From: Gammaproteobacteria bacterium
GTDB taxonomy: Bacteria; Pseudomonadota; Gammaproteobacteria; Enterobacterales; Neiellaceae
Length of the DNA stretch: 64,000 nucleotides
Assembly (NCBI GenBank): GCA_017425245.1
Contig: JAFOOX010000063.1
Coordinates: 177,724-241,723 of the forward strand
Reading direction: 5' to 3'
How positions within the stretch are numbered: position 1 is the first letter of the stretch; each line of letters begins with the position of its first letter. Below are positions 48,610 to 57,784 of this stretch, piece by piece. Made by a program: the position numbers and the translations under genes. The notes beneath the pieces were generated by a model. The model ran no database searches, had not been told where the DNA came from, and saw only the letters and a list, made by a program, of their open reading frames with translations.

Positions 48610-51390
48610 GTGCGCGCACTGAGTCTGCGATCCTGGGTGTTGCTGCTGTCGCTAACGCCGACTTTGCTGATTGGCATCCTGCTCGGCAGCTACTTTACCT
48701 TGCACCGCTTCAGCGAGCTTGAAGAAAACCTCATTGAGCGCGGTTCAGACATTATTGAGCCTCTGGCCATCGCCAGCGAATACGGCATGGTCCATAACAG
48801 CCGTGAGATGCTCAAGCGTTTGATCGGCATTGCCCACCGCAAACATTCCGAGGTGGTGCGCGCCATCGCCATCTTTGACAACCAGCACCGGGTGTTTGTT
48901 AACAGCTCGTTCCAGCGCAACTTCAACCAGCTGCGTCTGCCGCCCGGTTCGTCGATCCCCGCCTTTACCGAGATCGAACACGCCAGTAACGGTGATGTGC
49001 TATTGCGCACGCCGATCTATCAGGAGAGCAACCTGCTCGGCCTGCGCGCCGATGAACAGGCGCCCATCCTCGGCTATGTGGTGGTTCAGCTCAACAGCGA
49101 CCATGCCAAAGTGCAGCAGTACCAAGCCGCCAGCTATGCCTTGGCCATCGTCGTGCTGGGGGCCATCATCAACCTGTTCTTCGCCTTCCGCCTGGTCAAA
49201 CAGGTCACTGAACCCATTGGCGAGATGGTCGATGCCGTCGACCAGATCCGTAAAGGACGTCTCGACACCCGAGTCGGCGGCCCCAAGATGGGCGAGCTGG
49301 ACGCATTGCGTTTGGGCATCAATGCCATGGCCAAATCGCTGCAGGAGTCACAGCAGGAGCTGCAGAACAGCGTCGAGCAGGCTACTGCCGATCTGCGCGA
49401 AACCCTGGAGCAGATCGAGATCCAGAACATCAAGCTGGATATGGCCAACAAACGTGCCCAGGAGGCGGCTCGCACCAAGAGCGACTTCCTGGCCAACATG
49501 AGTCACGAGCTGCGCACCCCGCTCAACGCCGTCATTGGCTTTACCAAACAGCTGGCCAAGACCGGGCTGACCTCGCACCAGCGTGATTACCTGTCGACCA
49601 TCGAGCGCTCGGCCCACAATCTGCTAAACATCATCAACGACGTGCTCGATTTCTCGAAGCTGGAAGCGGGCAAGCTGAAGCTTGAGCAGATGCCATTTCG
49701 GCTGCGCGACACCCTGTTTGAAGTGGCGACCCTGCTGGCCCCCGATGCCCACGATAAGCGGCTGGAATTTGCCGTGATGGTGGCCAACGATGTGCCCGAT
49801 TACCTGATTGGCGATGCCTTCCGTATCAAGCAGGTGCTGACCAACCTGCTGGGCAATGCAGTCAAGTTCACCGAGCGCGGCTATGTTCAGGTACAGGTGC
49901 TGTTGGTGGCCGACCACGGCGAGCGGATCGACATCAAGATCAGCGTCAAAGATACCGGCATCGGCATCAGCCGCGAACAGCAGCAATCGCTGTTCTCAGC
50001 CTTCAGCCAGGGCGACAGCTCCATCACCCGTCGCTATGGCGGCACCGGCCTTGGCCTGGTCATCTCCCAGCAGCTGGTGCGGCAGATGGGCGGCAACATG
50101 ACCCTCGACTCCGAACAGGGCCGCGGCAGTACCTTCCACTTCAGCCTGAACTGCGCCAAATCGCCGTTGCCGCTGGGTGAACCATTGCCGCTGGAGCTAC
50201 TGCGCCAGCGCTCGCTGCTGCTGTATGAACCGCTACCGGTCAGCCGCCGGGCCATTGCCGAGCCGCTCGCTGCCTGGGGGGTTCAGGTCACCAGCTGTTC
50301 TGAGCCAATTGAGTGGCGCGGCCATCTGGATCGTGGTCAACGGGTCGATGTGGTGCTGCTCTCCTGCGCCGCAGCCAGCAATGACATGCCCAGGCTTAAG
50401 GCGCTGATCGAAGAGGCCCGCCATATCAGTGAACGAGTGGTGGTGATCTGTAACCTCAACGATCCGCTGCTGCATGAGCAGATCCGCGACTGCGGTGCCG
50501 ATGAGTGCTATGTCAAACCGCTACCGTTCCAGCGGCTGGTGCAAGCGATCTTGCCCAATGCCCTGCCCCAGCTGCCGGTGCCAGCCCTTGAGGCCCCAGC
50601 TGATAGCCGTATCCATGCGCGGGTACTGGCGGTCGATGACAACCCTGCCAACCTCAAGCTGCTCGCAGCACTGCTCAAGGATATGGTGGCCGAAGTGGTC
50701 ACCTGCCGTGACGGCCAAGAGGCAGTACTTGCCGCCCAGAAGAGCCATTACGATCTGATCCTGATGGATATCCAGATGCCCAAACTGGACGGCGTCAGCG
50801 CCACAGCCCAGATCCGCCGCACCCTGATGAACCGCGCCACCCCGGTAGTAGCGGTAACGGCCCATGCTCTGCCTGGCGAGCGCGAGAAACTGCTGGGCCA
50901 AGGGCTGGACGACTACCTGACCAAACCTGTGGATGAAGCTGCGCTGATCAACCTGCTGCGTCGTTGGCTCAAAACCCAGGCTGAACCAGTGAGCAATGAT
51001 CTCGCCGAGCAGCAAGAAACGGTGGCAGCGGCCCCGCCCGGCAACGGCAGCATCGATTGGGCGCTAGCCCTCAAACGCAGCGGCGGCAAACAGCCACTGG
51101 CTGAAGAGATGATGCAGATGCTGATCGACAGCCTGCCGGAGGCCGCGCGCACGATCGAAGCGGCCTATCACGGCGGGGAACGTGAGGCGCTGCGCCAGCA
51201 CGTCCACAAGCTCAACGGTTGTTGCTGTTACACCGGTGCACCACGGCTGCAGCAGTTGGCCCACACGATTGAAACCGGAATCAAGCAGGAATTGCCGCTG
51301 GCCGATATTGAACCCGAAGTGCTGGAGTTACTTGACGAGATCGGCAATGTGCAAACAGCGTGGCAGGAAATAGCCGAACAGTTCGCCTGA
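48610..51390 (+). CDS. barA: Hybrid sensor histidine kinase BarA
   Basis: BarA senses short-chain organic acids or related signals and phosphorylates UvrY/SirA, which drives CsrA-antagonist small RNAs. The 926 residues comprise two transmembrane segments (about 9-27 and 177-195) around a periplasmic domain, HAMP, HisKA with MSHELRTPLNAVIGF (His299), HATPase, a degenerate receiver, a receiver with Asp720 in LMDIQMP and an HPt domain with His866 (HKLNG). GTG 48610 (MRALSLRSW) is chosen with AAAGG upstream; it aligns with the E. coli N-terminus. Divergent from rlmD. Confidence 0.95.
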   Translation: MRALSLRSWVLLLSLTPTLLIGILLGSYFTLHRFSELEENLIERGSDIIEPLAIASEYGMVHNSREMLKRLIGIAHRKHSEVVRAIAIFDNQHRVFVNSSFQRNFNQLRLPPGSSIPAFTEIEHASNGDVLLRTPIYQESNLLGLRADEQAPILGYVVVQLNSDHAKVQQYQAASYALAIVVLGAIINLFFAFRLVKQVTEPIGEMVDAVDQIRKGRLDTRVGGPKMGELDALRLGINAMAKSLQESQQELQNSVEQATADLRETLEQIEIQNIKLDMANKRAQEAARTKSDFLANMSHELRTPLNAVIGFTKQLAKTGLTSHQRDYLSTIERSAHNLLNIINDVLDFSKLEAGKLKLEQMPFRLRDTLFEVATLLAPDAHDKRLEFAVMVANDVPDYLIGDAFRIKQVLTNLLGNAVKFTERGYVQVQVLLVADHGERIDIKISVKDTGIGISREQQQSLFSAFSQGDSSITRRYGGTGLGLVISQQLVRQMGGNMTLDSEQGRGSTFHFSLNCAKSPLPLGEPLPLELLRQRSLLLYEPLPVSRRAIAEPLAAWGVQVTSCSEPIEWRGHLDRGQRVDVVLLSCAAASNDMPRLKALIEEARHISERVVVICNLNDPLLHEQIRDCGADECYVKPLPFQRLVQAILPNALPQLPVPALEAPADSRIHARVLAVDDNPANLKLLAALLKDMVAEVVTCRDGQEAVLAAQKSHYDLILMDIQMPKLDGVSATAQIRRTLMNRATPVVAVTAHALPGEREKLLGQGLDDYLTKPVDEAALINLLRRWLKTQAEPVSNDLAEQQETVAAAPPGNGSIDWALALKRSGGKQPLAEEMMQMLIDSLPEAARTIEAAYHGGEREALRQHVHKLNGCCCYTGAPRLQQLAHTIETGIKQELPLADIEPEVLELLDEIGNVQTAWQEIAEQFA

Positions 51391-51399
51391 TCCAGCCAC

Positions 51400-52017
51400 T
51401 TAGGGCTTAGCGTAAGGCAGCCGGGCCAGACGAGAGGTGGCGTGATAGCTGCCCAGTCCGGAGACCGCCACAGCGCCGATCGCCTCGATATCGAGATAGC
51501 CATCCGCCTGCGGTGAACATCCCCTCAGCCGCAGTCGCTCGATACGGCCAATCACCAATTGGGTGTCATTGGCGGCAATGGGCAGCAGCTGCTCCAGCCG
51601 CAGCCAGATGGCCAAGGCACTCTCGGCTACCGCCGGCGCCGTCGAGCCCGGCCACCACTCCGGTGTCAGCCCAGTTGCTGAGAACTCCGACACCGCGCGC
51701 GGATAGCGGGCAGAAGTCTGGTGCGCCTGCTGATAAAACCCCGCCCCCACCTGACTAATGGTAAATACGCCGTAAGCTTCGATATTGTCGACACTGTGCC
51801 GTTCAACCGAGCGAGGCCGGGTGATATCGCCCATCAGTGGCGGATCTGCCCCCAAATGAACAACGCTGCTGACCATGGCCAGGTTGGTGATGCCATCACT
51901 GCCACTGGTGCCAATCAGGTTGGCACTCTTGAAGCCGGACAGACTGTTGATTAGTTGCGCTCGATAGCGCTGTTCCAGCGCCGCCAGCCCCTCGTCGTCA
52001 ATCTGCCAACCCGCCAT
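51400..52017 (-). CDS. Flavin reductase-like (FMN-binding split barrel) protein
   Basis: A 205-residue cytosolic protein resembling the flavin reductase-like FMN-binding family. Typical parts are KSANLIGTSGSDGITNLAMVSSVVHLGADPPLM (N-terminal FMN-site block), ITRPRSVERHSVDNI and YGVFTIS. Members reduce flavins or act as small flavoproteins; the substrate here is not known. It is convergent with barA (9-base gap) and lies downstream of pstS on the same strand, after a terminator. Confidence 0.82.
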   Translation of the reverse strand: MAGWQIDDEGLAALEQRYRAQLINSLSGFKSANLIGTSGSDGITNLAMVSSVVHLGADPPLMGDITRPRSVERHSVDNIEAYGVFTISQVGAGFYQQAHQTSARYPRAVSEFSATGLTPEWWPGSTAPAVAESALAIWLRLEQLLPIAANDTQLVIGRIERLRLRGCSPQADGYLDIEAIGAVAVSGLGSYHATSRLARLPYAKP

Positions 52018-52084
52018 GATCTGTGCCTTCTTATTACGGAGATGGCCTGCTTACGCAGCCGCCTCATTCACGGCTCTGCCAATA

Positions 52085-52112
52085 ACAAAAAACCCCGGCA
52101 CTAGGCCGGGGT
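52085..52112 (-). terminator. Terminator of pstS
   Basis: ACCCCGGC (52092-52099) pairs with GCCGGGGT (52105-52112) with a 5-nt loop; on the minus strand the stem is followed by six T and GTTATT. It begins 24 bases past the pstS stop. Confidence 0.9.
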
Positions 52113-52135
52113 CGCGGGGGCGGAACTGAGGTTGG

Positions 52136-53101
52136 TTACTTCAGGCCCAGCTTGGTCAGCTCAGCATCAACCACTGCGGCAGGCAGCGGGATGTAACCGT
52201 CTTTCTCAACAATCTGCTGACCGGCTTTGGACAGCGCCATCTTCACGAATTCAGCCTGCAGCGGGGCCAGCGGCTGGTTCGGGTGCTTGTTGACATAAAC
52301 GTAGAAGTAACGCGCCAGCGGATACTCACCCGAGATGGCGTTTTCCATGTTCGGTTCTACGAAGGGGCCGCCGTCAGCAGACAGTTTGACCTTCTTCACA
52401 CCAGCGGTCATATAACCGATACCCGAGTATCCAATGGCATTGAGCGAGGCAGAAACCGCTTGGACCACAGCGGCCGAGCCGGGCTGTTCGTTGACGGTGT
52501 TCTTGAAGTCGCCTTTGCACAGGGCGTTTTCCTTGAAGTAACCGTAAGTGCCAGAAACCGAGTTACGGCCAAACAGCTGCAGGTCACGCTTTGCCCACTC
52601 GCCAGTCAGGCCAAGGTCGCCCCAGCTGTTGACATCAGCGATGGCACCACACGCGCGAGTGCTGGAGAAGATCGCATCGATCTCCTGCATGGTGAACTCA
52701 TCTTTCGGGTTGTCCTGATGGACAAACACTGCCAAGGCGTCAATGGCAACGCGGATTTCAGTCGGCTTGTAACCGTGACGCTTTTCGAATTCCTGGATCT
52801 CTTTGTCCTTCATAGCGCGGCTCATCGGCCCAAACTGCGCGGTACCTTCGGTCAGCGCAGGCGGTGCAGTAGAAGAACCGGCAGCCTGGACCTGAACGTT
52901 AACGTTCGGGTAGAGGCGCTTGTACTCTTCACTCCAGAAGGTCATCAAGTTGGCGAGAGAGTCGGAACCAACCGACGACAGGTTGCCGGAAATCCCGTCA
53001 ACCTTTTTGTATTCCGGCAGGCCAGCGTCAACGGCATTGGCGGCAGTCGCGAAGACAGCAGCGGCAAAGCCCATGGCGACACAGATGTTCTTGAGGTGCA
53101 T
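52136..53101 (-). CDS. pstS: Phosphate ABC transporter substrate-binding protein PstS
   Basis: PstS binds phosphate in the periplasm and passes it to the PstCAB permease. The 321 residues begin with a signal peptide (cleavage after ...FATAANA, about residue 23) and show the family's phosphate-binding segments: [50 protein letters not shown]. No pstC, pstA or pstB is adjacent; phoB-phoR-pstS without the permease is also seen in Vibrio. Only 58 bases separate it from phoR, with no clear Pho box, so it may be read from the phoB promoter. Confidence 0.94.
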   Translation of the reverse strand: MHLKNICVAMGFAAAVFATAANAVDAGLPEYKKVDGISGNLSSVGSDSLANLMTFWSEEYKRLYPNVNVQVQAAGSSTAPPALTEGTAQFGPMSRAMKDKEIQEFEKRHGYKPTEIRVAIDALAVFVHQDNPKDEFTMQEIDAIFSSTRACGAIADVNSWGDLGLTGEWAKRDLQLFGRNSVSGTYGYFKENALCKGDFKNTVNEQPGSAAVVQAVSASLNAIGYSGIGYMTAGVKKVKLSADGGPFVEPNMENAISGEYPLARYFYVYVNKHPNQPLAPLQAEFVKMALSKAGQQIVEKDGYIPLPAAVVDAELTKLGLK

Positions 53102-53159
53102 GGTTCACTCCGTTTGATTCAGGATGCCCCTAGGGGACGCTGTGCAGTATCAGCCCACT

Positions 53160-54476
53160 TTATGACGCCTTCGTGACATCCACGTCTTTTTCTTCCACCA
53201 ATAAAATCTCTGGAATAACAAAGCTAAAACGGCTGCCTTTAGCTATCTGACTGTCGATCTGCAACCGACTTTGATGGTTGGCCAGCGCGTGCTTGACAAT
53301 CGACAGCCCCAGCCCGCTACCGCCGGTTTTCCGGGTGCGTGCGCTGTCCACTCGATAGAATCGTTCGGTCAGGCGGGCCAAGTGCTCGGCAGCAATACCC
53401 TCGCCATCGTCGCTGACGATAAACAGCGCGCCGCGGCTGGTACGCCGCCACAACACGTCAATATGGCCGCCATCCGGAGTGTATTTGATGGCGTTGACCA
53501 CCAAATTAGAGAAAGCACTGCGCATTTGCCGCTGATCACCCAGCATCTGCAATCTGGCGCTGACCTCGAAATGCAGTGACAACTGGCGATTGTGCAACAG
53601 TGTTGCCATCTCCTGCTCAATGGTCCGCAGCAACACGGGTACATCAATGCGTCGACTGAAATCTACCGTGGCATGGGCCTCAATGCTCGACAGTTCGGAC
53701 AGTTGCGCCACCAGACTGTCCATGCGCGCGCACTGCTCGCTCATCATCTGCAGTGCTTTGCGCTGCAGCGGATCATCATCATCCGGCTCCATCATCTCCA
53801 GATAGCCTTTGAGCACAGTCAGCGGGGTACGCAGCTCATGAGAGACATTGGCGACAAAGTCCTCGCGCACCCTCTCCAACTTACGCAGTTTGGTAATGTC
53901 GCCAATCACCATCAACCGTTGGCCTTCGCCATAGGGCATCAGCCGCAGTTCAAGAAGATGGCCTTCCATCGCAGGCGATTCAAGGGTCATGGCTTCACTG
54001 CTGCTGCGGCGCTGCAGATACCCCTTCATCTCAGGACCACGCATCAGGTTATCCAACCGCTGACCGCGATCATCTGGCCAACGTAAGCCCAGCAGGCGCT
54101 GGGCCATGCCATTGCACCAAATAATACTGTGGTGCTCACCCAGCACCAGCACCCCGTCTGGCATCGCCTCGGCTCCTTCGCGAAAGCGGCGGATCAGTTC
54201 GCCCAGTTCACGACGGCGTTCGAGATGACGCTGATGAAGTTTGTAGATGCCATCAAACACCATACCCCAGTTGCCACGCCCCTCAGGCGGTACAAAGCGG
54301 CGGCTGTGCCACAGATAACGATTGACCCGGTACAGGTTGCTGTAATGCCAGATCAACAACAACAAGGCAGCTATCAGCATGATCAGGGCCACGGCATCTA
54401 GCAGCAGCCCCAATAGCAACGCGGCAACCATAAGGGTTGCCGCGCCGGTCGTCATGGTCAAATTGCGGGCCTGCAT
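53160..54476 (-). CDS. phoR: Phosphate regulon sensor kinase PhoR
   Basis: PhoR phosphorylates PhoB when phosphate is low. The 438 residues (E. coli 431) have N-terminal hydrophobic segments (about 8-43), a PAS domain (GAEAMPDGVLVLGEHHSIIWCN), HisKA with FVANVSHELRTPLT (His213, same position as in E. coli) and HATPase with NLVVNAIKYTPDGG, DDGEGI and KTGGSGLGLSIV. It follows phoB by 8 bases. Confidence 0.96.
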   Translation of the reverse strand: MQARNLTMTTGAATLMVAALLLGLLLDAVALIMLIAALLLLIWHYSNLYRVNRYLWHSRRFVPPEGRGNWGMVFDGIYKLHQRHLERRRELGELIRRFREGAEAMPDGVLVLGEHHSIIWCNGMAQRLLGLRWPDDRGQRLDNLMRGPEMKGYLQRRSSSEAMTLESPAMEGHLLELRLMPYGEGQRLMVIGDITKLRKLERVREDFVANVSHELRTPLTVLKGYLEMMEPDDDDPLQRKALQMMSEQCARMDSLVAQLSELSSIEAHATVDFSRRIDVPVLLRTIEQEMATLLHNRQLSLHFEVSARLQMLGDQRQMRSAFSNLVVNAIKYTPDGGHIDVLWRRTSRGALFIVSDDGEGIAAEHLARLTERFYRVDSARTRKTGGSGLGLSIVKHALANHQSRLQIDSQIAKGSRFSFVIPEILLVEEKDVDVTKAS

Positions 54477-54484
54477 GCAACCCC

Positions 54485-55177
54485 TTAACTGGTGCGTGTC
54501 GAAAATCGATAGCCTGAACCTCGCACAGTCTGCACCAAACGATCATGTCCCGTCACCTCCATCGCCTTGCGCAAACGACGGATATGCACATCTACGGTGC
54601 GATCCTCAACATAAACAGCAGTCCCCCAAACGTTATCCAGTAACTGCTCGCGGCTGTAAACCCGCTCCGGGTGAGTCATGAAAAAATGCAACAGGCGAAA
54701 CTCAGTTGGCCCCATTTCTACCACCTGTTCGCCCACTGACACCCGGTGACTAACCGGATCCAGGCGCAACCCCTGAACGTCGATCGCTTCGTCCAGGCTG
54801 GTCGGTTTGACCCGGCGGATCACTGCCTTAACGCGTGCCATCAGCTCCTTGGGCGAAAACGGCTTGGTGACATAGTCATCGGCACCAGCTTCCAGGCCGC
54901 GCACTTTATCCTCCTCCTCGCCTCGGGCAGTGAGCATGATCACAGGGATCTGGCGAGTCGCCTCGTCGCGCTTGAGCTGCTTACACAGGGCCACACCGCT
55001 GCCACCGGGCAGCATCCAGTCCAGCAGGATCAGTTCGGGGTAGGGTTCGCGCAGTTGGGCCATAGCGCCATCGATATCGCCAGCTTCAATGGCCTGATAA
55101 CCATGTTGGTCAAGAATGAAGCTAAGCATCTCGCGAATCGGTTGCTCATCTTCTACCACCAAAATTCGTCTTTGCAT
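54485..55177 (-). CDS. phoB: Phosphate regulon response regulator PhoB
   Basis: PhoB activates the Pho regulon by binding Pho boxes. The 230-residue product has a receiver domain with the phosphoacceptor Asp53 in LLDWMLPG and Lys near 105 (TKPFSPKEL), and a C-terminal winged-helix domain ([27 protein letters not shown], then [12 protein letters not shown]). A Pho box lies 67-84 bases upstream, so autoregulation is expected. Confidence 0.97.
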   Translation of the reverse strand: MQRRILVVEDEQPIREMLSFILDQHGYQAIEAGDIDGAMAQLREPYPELILLDWMLPGGSGVALCKQLKRDEATRQIPVIMLTARGEEEDKVRGLEAGADDYVTKPFSPKELMARVKAVIRRVKPTSLDEAIDVQGLRLDPVSHRVSVGEQVVEMGPTEFRLLHFFMTHPERVYSREQLLDNVWGTAVYVEDRTVDVHIRRLRKAMEVTGHDRLVQTVRGSGYRFSTRTS

Positions 55178-55243
55178 CCGTCCGTCCCGTTGTCCGTCGT
55201 AGCGGATATCTCATTGATCCACGGCCCATCATCAATCGATAAC

Positions 55244-55261
55244 ATGACGCTTTTATGACGC
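55244..55261 (-). promoter_or_regulatory. Pho box upstream of phoB
   Basis: On the minus strand GCGTCAT-AAAA-GCGTCAT forms two 7-mers spaced by 4 bases, the architecture of the Pho box (CTGTCAT-N4-CTGTCA). It lies 67 bases before the phoB start. Confidence 0.85.
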
Positions 55262-55271
55262 CAGCAGGCGT

Positions 55272-55297
55272 ACTGGGCGCCCCTCCGGGCGCCCAGT
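55272..55297 (-). terminator. Stable hairpin after the porin gene (possible terminator)
   Basis: ACTGGGCGCCC (55272-55282) pairs with GGGCGCCCAGT (55287-55297) over 11 bp with a 4-nt loop, 11 bases past the porin stop and 10 bases before the phoB Pho box. There is no T run on either strand, so it may act as a transcript barrier or 3' stabiliser. Confidence 0.5.
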
Positions 55298-55308
55298 GCG
55301 ATTCAGGG

Positions 55309-56301
55309 TCAGAACACGTGGACCAGACCAATAGCGGCATAGCTGGCGTCATCCACCTGTTCTCCGGCGATATAACCGTCAGGAGCACGCTCGGCCAGTA
55401 CATACCAGAGAGTGGCTTGAGTAGTTTTGGTGAAACTGTAATCGACACCCAGCGCTAGCTGGCTTTGGTAATAGAGTTTGGTATCACCGCTTTTACGTTT
55501 GCTCCAACCCAACTCATATGTATCAACATCACCGTATTGAGCCTTGAAGCGCAATTTTTCAAGGTTGTAGGCAATGTTAGCCATCCAGCCGGTGGCATCG
55601 TCACCCGTGCTGTCTTTCTCGCTCTGCTGGACCATGGCCCGCAGTTCAATGCCGATCAGTTTGACCCCGGCTCCGACCACGGCGTTGGTGTAGCCCACCA
55701 CCTGATCTTCATAACCTGCAGTCAAAAAGTAATCCGCCTTCTTCAGACTGGCATCACCCCAAAAGCCGGCCAGACCGTAGCCGGTTTCATCGTTCTGACT
55801 GCTGTTGCCATCGGCGATCACCGAGGCGCCAAAGCTGAACTGGCCGAAGACCGGGCTCTTGTAATGGAGACTGTCGGTCAGCCGGTTGTCGCCGGGAAAG
55901 AGATACTGGGTATCGCCTTGGATATCTTCGAACTGGCCGATGGCGTTGTTGGATTCCTTGAACAGGGTACTGCGCCGGCCAATCATGGCGGTGCCCCAAT
56001 TGCCGGTGAGGCCGACATATTGATCTCGTGGCGAGATGTTGTCGCCATCACCATCAATGGCGACACCAAATTCCAGCATGTAAACCGCAGCCAGGCCATC
56101 CGTTAACGGCGCTTCACCCTTAAGGCCAAAGCGTGAGGCGTAGCTGGACACACCCGTGGTGCTGTCCTTGTCGACTACGCCCAGATCTTCCTGCTCCACC
56201 ACCAGATTGATCTTGCCGTACACCGTCGGCCCGACCATCTCACCCTCGGCCCAGGCCACCATGCTGGCGGTCATCATTGTCAAAACCAGTGCGCGTTTCA
56301 T
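55309..56301 (-). CDS. Gram-negative porin (first of two)
   Basis: A 330-residue trimeric-type outer-membrane porin: signal peptide (MKRALVLTMMTASMVAWA, about 18), then a beta-barrel with alternating aromatic/polar strands, the N-terminal VYGKINLVVE, RFGLKGEAPLTDGLAAVY, ISPRDQYVGLTGNWGTAMIGRR, and a C-terminal Phe (GLVHVF). Substrate is not known; its place between phoB and a Pho-boxed porin suggests phosphate or anion uptake. No good Pho box is seen in its own 187-base upstream region. Confidence 0.9.
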   Translation of the reverse strand: MKRALVLTMMTASMVAWAEGEMVGPTVYGKINLVVEQEDLGVVDKDSTTGVSSYASRFGLKGEAPLTDGLAAVYMLEFGVAIDGDGDNISPRDQYVGLTGNWGTAMIGRRSTLFKESNNAIGQFEDIQGDTQYLFPGDNRLTDSLHYKSPVFGQFSFGASVIADGNSSQNDETGYGLAGFWGDASLKKADYFLTAGYEDQVVGYTNAVVGAGVKLIGIELRAMVQQSEKDSTGDDATGWMANIAYNLEKLRFKAQYGDVDTYELGWSKRKSGDTKLYYQSQLALGVDYSFTKTTQATLWYVLAERAPDGYIAGEQVDDASYAAIGLVHVF

Positions 56302-56433
56302 TATCCTTATCCTCGCTGCTAGTGAAGGTGCCGTAGTCGGCTACCGCAGCAAGTGTAATCTGCTTGTCACATTTCAACAGCCACACCGCTTTTCAACATG
56401 ACCACCAATGACCTCGGCTTGCGCTGGATCAGA

Positions 56434-56462
56434 CAAAAAAGCGAGGAGCCGAAGCCCCCCGC
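56434..56462 (-). terminator. Terminator of the second porin gene
   Basis: On the minus strand a 9-bp stem GCGGGGGGC/GCTCCTCGC (two G-T pairs) closes a TTCG tetraloop and is followed by six T. It begins 26 bases past the porin stop. Confidence 0.9.
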
Positions 56463-56488
56463 AGGTTGTTGCTGATCAGCGGTGCTGA

Positions 56489-57484
56489 TTAGAAGCGATG
56501 GTCGATACCAACGCCGATAAAGCTCTCTTTGTCATCGCTGATGGTGCTGTCCTTCACCGTAGAGGGGATCTGGTTTTCAAAGCTGCGACCAGTGTAGAAG
56601 GCGTAGAGCTTAGTCGGCTTGCCCAGCTTGTACTCAGCGCCGACAGAGATAGAATCGCCCAAGTCTTCCATGTCCTGATACTGGACCATCGGCTTGAAAT
56701 CACCGAGCGAGTAAGCAGCAGACAACAGGTAACCGGTCTTGTCTTCCGAATTGGCTGCAACCTTTTCCTGCATCTGGTACATACCGCCGAGGGTGAAACC
56801 GGCCAGTTTGCCCTGAACAGACGCGCGTACCACGTCATAGCCAGAGACTTCAGAGTCAACAGCCAGGCCAGCGTAGACCGGGGTCTTTTTCAAGCTGTCA
56901 TCGCCATACCAAGCACCCAGCGAGAAGGCATCAACCGCTTCACCGTTCTTGTCTTCGTTGCCGGCAGTTTCGTTGATCCAGGTCGCACCGGCCTGGAAAC
57001 CACTGAAGCTAGGAGTTTTGTAGGTAACGGTTTCGCCACTGCGCACTTCGCCCCGGAACAGGGTCTGCACATCACCGCGCAGATCGTTGAACAGGTCCAC
57101 TTTACCTTGGCTCTGCTTGAGGATGGTGTCATTACGACCCACCAGCAGTTCGCCGAAGTTGCCCTCAAGGCCAACGTACTGGTTACGGGCAGTGATGTTG
57201 TTAGAGCCGCGGCTGCTGGAGTCCTGATCGGAGACGTTGACCGCCCACTCAACAACGTAAACCGCGTTGAGGGTGTCGGTCAGGGCCACGCCACCTTTAG
57301 CACCAAAGCGCGAAGCGTTGGAGCTGATATCGATCTTGCTGTCAAAATCGCTGCCACGATGATCGGTGCTTTCAACGCTGACGTTAACCTTGCCATAAAC
57401 AGTGATCGGAGCCACGGCGAAGGAGGGGGCAGCAAAGGCCAGCGTCAGGGCGGTGGCGAGTGCAGTTTTGGCAATGTGCTTCAT
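56489..57484 (-). CDS. Gram-negative porin (second of two), Pho-box controlled
   Basis: A 331-residue outer-membrane porin with a signal peptide (MKHIAKTALATALTLAFAAPSFA, about 23 residues in two parts), VYGKVNVSVES at the mature start, the porin signatures RFGAKGGVALTDTLNAVY and ITARNQYVGLEGNFGELLVGRN, and a C-terminal Phe (GVGIDHRF). ATG 57484 is chosen over the frame start at 57532. A nearly perfect Pho box lies 114-131 bases upstream, suggesting a PhoE/OprP-like role in low phosphate. Confidence 0.91.
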   Translation of the reverse strand: MKHIAKTALATALTLAFAAPSFAVAPITVYGKVNVSVESTDHRGSDFDSKIDISSNASRFGAKGGVALTDTLNAVYVVEWAVNVSDQDSSSRGSNNITARNQYVGLEGNFGELLVGRNDTILKQSQGKVDLFNDLRGDVQTLFRGEVRSGETVTYKTPSFSGFQAGATWINETAGNEDKNGEAVDAFSLGAWYGDDSLKKTPVYAGLAVDSEVSGYDVVRASVQGKLAGFTLGGMYQMQEKVAANSEDKTGYLLSAAYSLGDFKPMVQYQDMEDLGDSISVGAEYKLGKPTKLYAFYTGRSFENQIPSTVKDSTISDDKESFIGVGIDHRF

Positions 57485-57584
57485 CTCTCTGTCCTTTCGT
57501 TCAGGATTGTTGGTTTCCGATGCACGCCCCAATCAGACATTGGCAGCCATATGGCAGTGCCGGGCTGGTGGCGTTGGCAGGATG

Positions 57585-57615
57585 ATGACAGCGGGCAGTG
57601 ACAGTTTTATGTCAG
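57585..57615 (-). promoter_or_regulatory. Pho box (with extra half-site) upstream of the second porin
   Basis: On the minus strand CTGACATAAAACTGTCAC (57615-57598) matches the E. coli Pho box consensus at nearly every position: two 7-mers separated by AAAA. A third repeat CTGTCAT (57591-57585) follows after 6 bases. The 300-base intergenic region 57485-57784 also holds the divergent kinase promoter, which I could not place. Confidence 0.9.
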
Positions 57616-57784
57616 GTTGAGATAGGTCACAGCTTGGCCCCAAGTAACCCACGCTGTGATCGCAAGCAGGCCTGGTGACTGGCAGATACACAATAATTCA
57701 TCACACTTGGAGATCTTAAGCCCGCCACCGAGGCTTCGCTCGCGCTAAGCTGACGGCGAGTTCCAAAGGAGTATCGACGGCATC

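Noticed and set aside
53102..53159. Pho box directly in front of pstS
   Set aside because: The 58-base phoR-pstS gap contains a CCCCTAGGGG palindrome but no CTGTCAT-type repeats.
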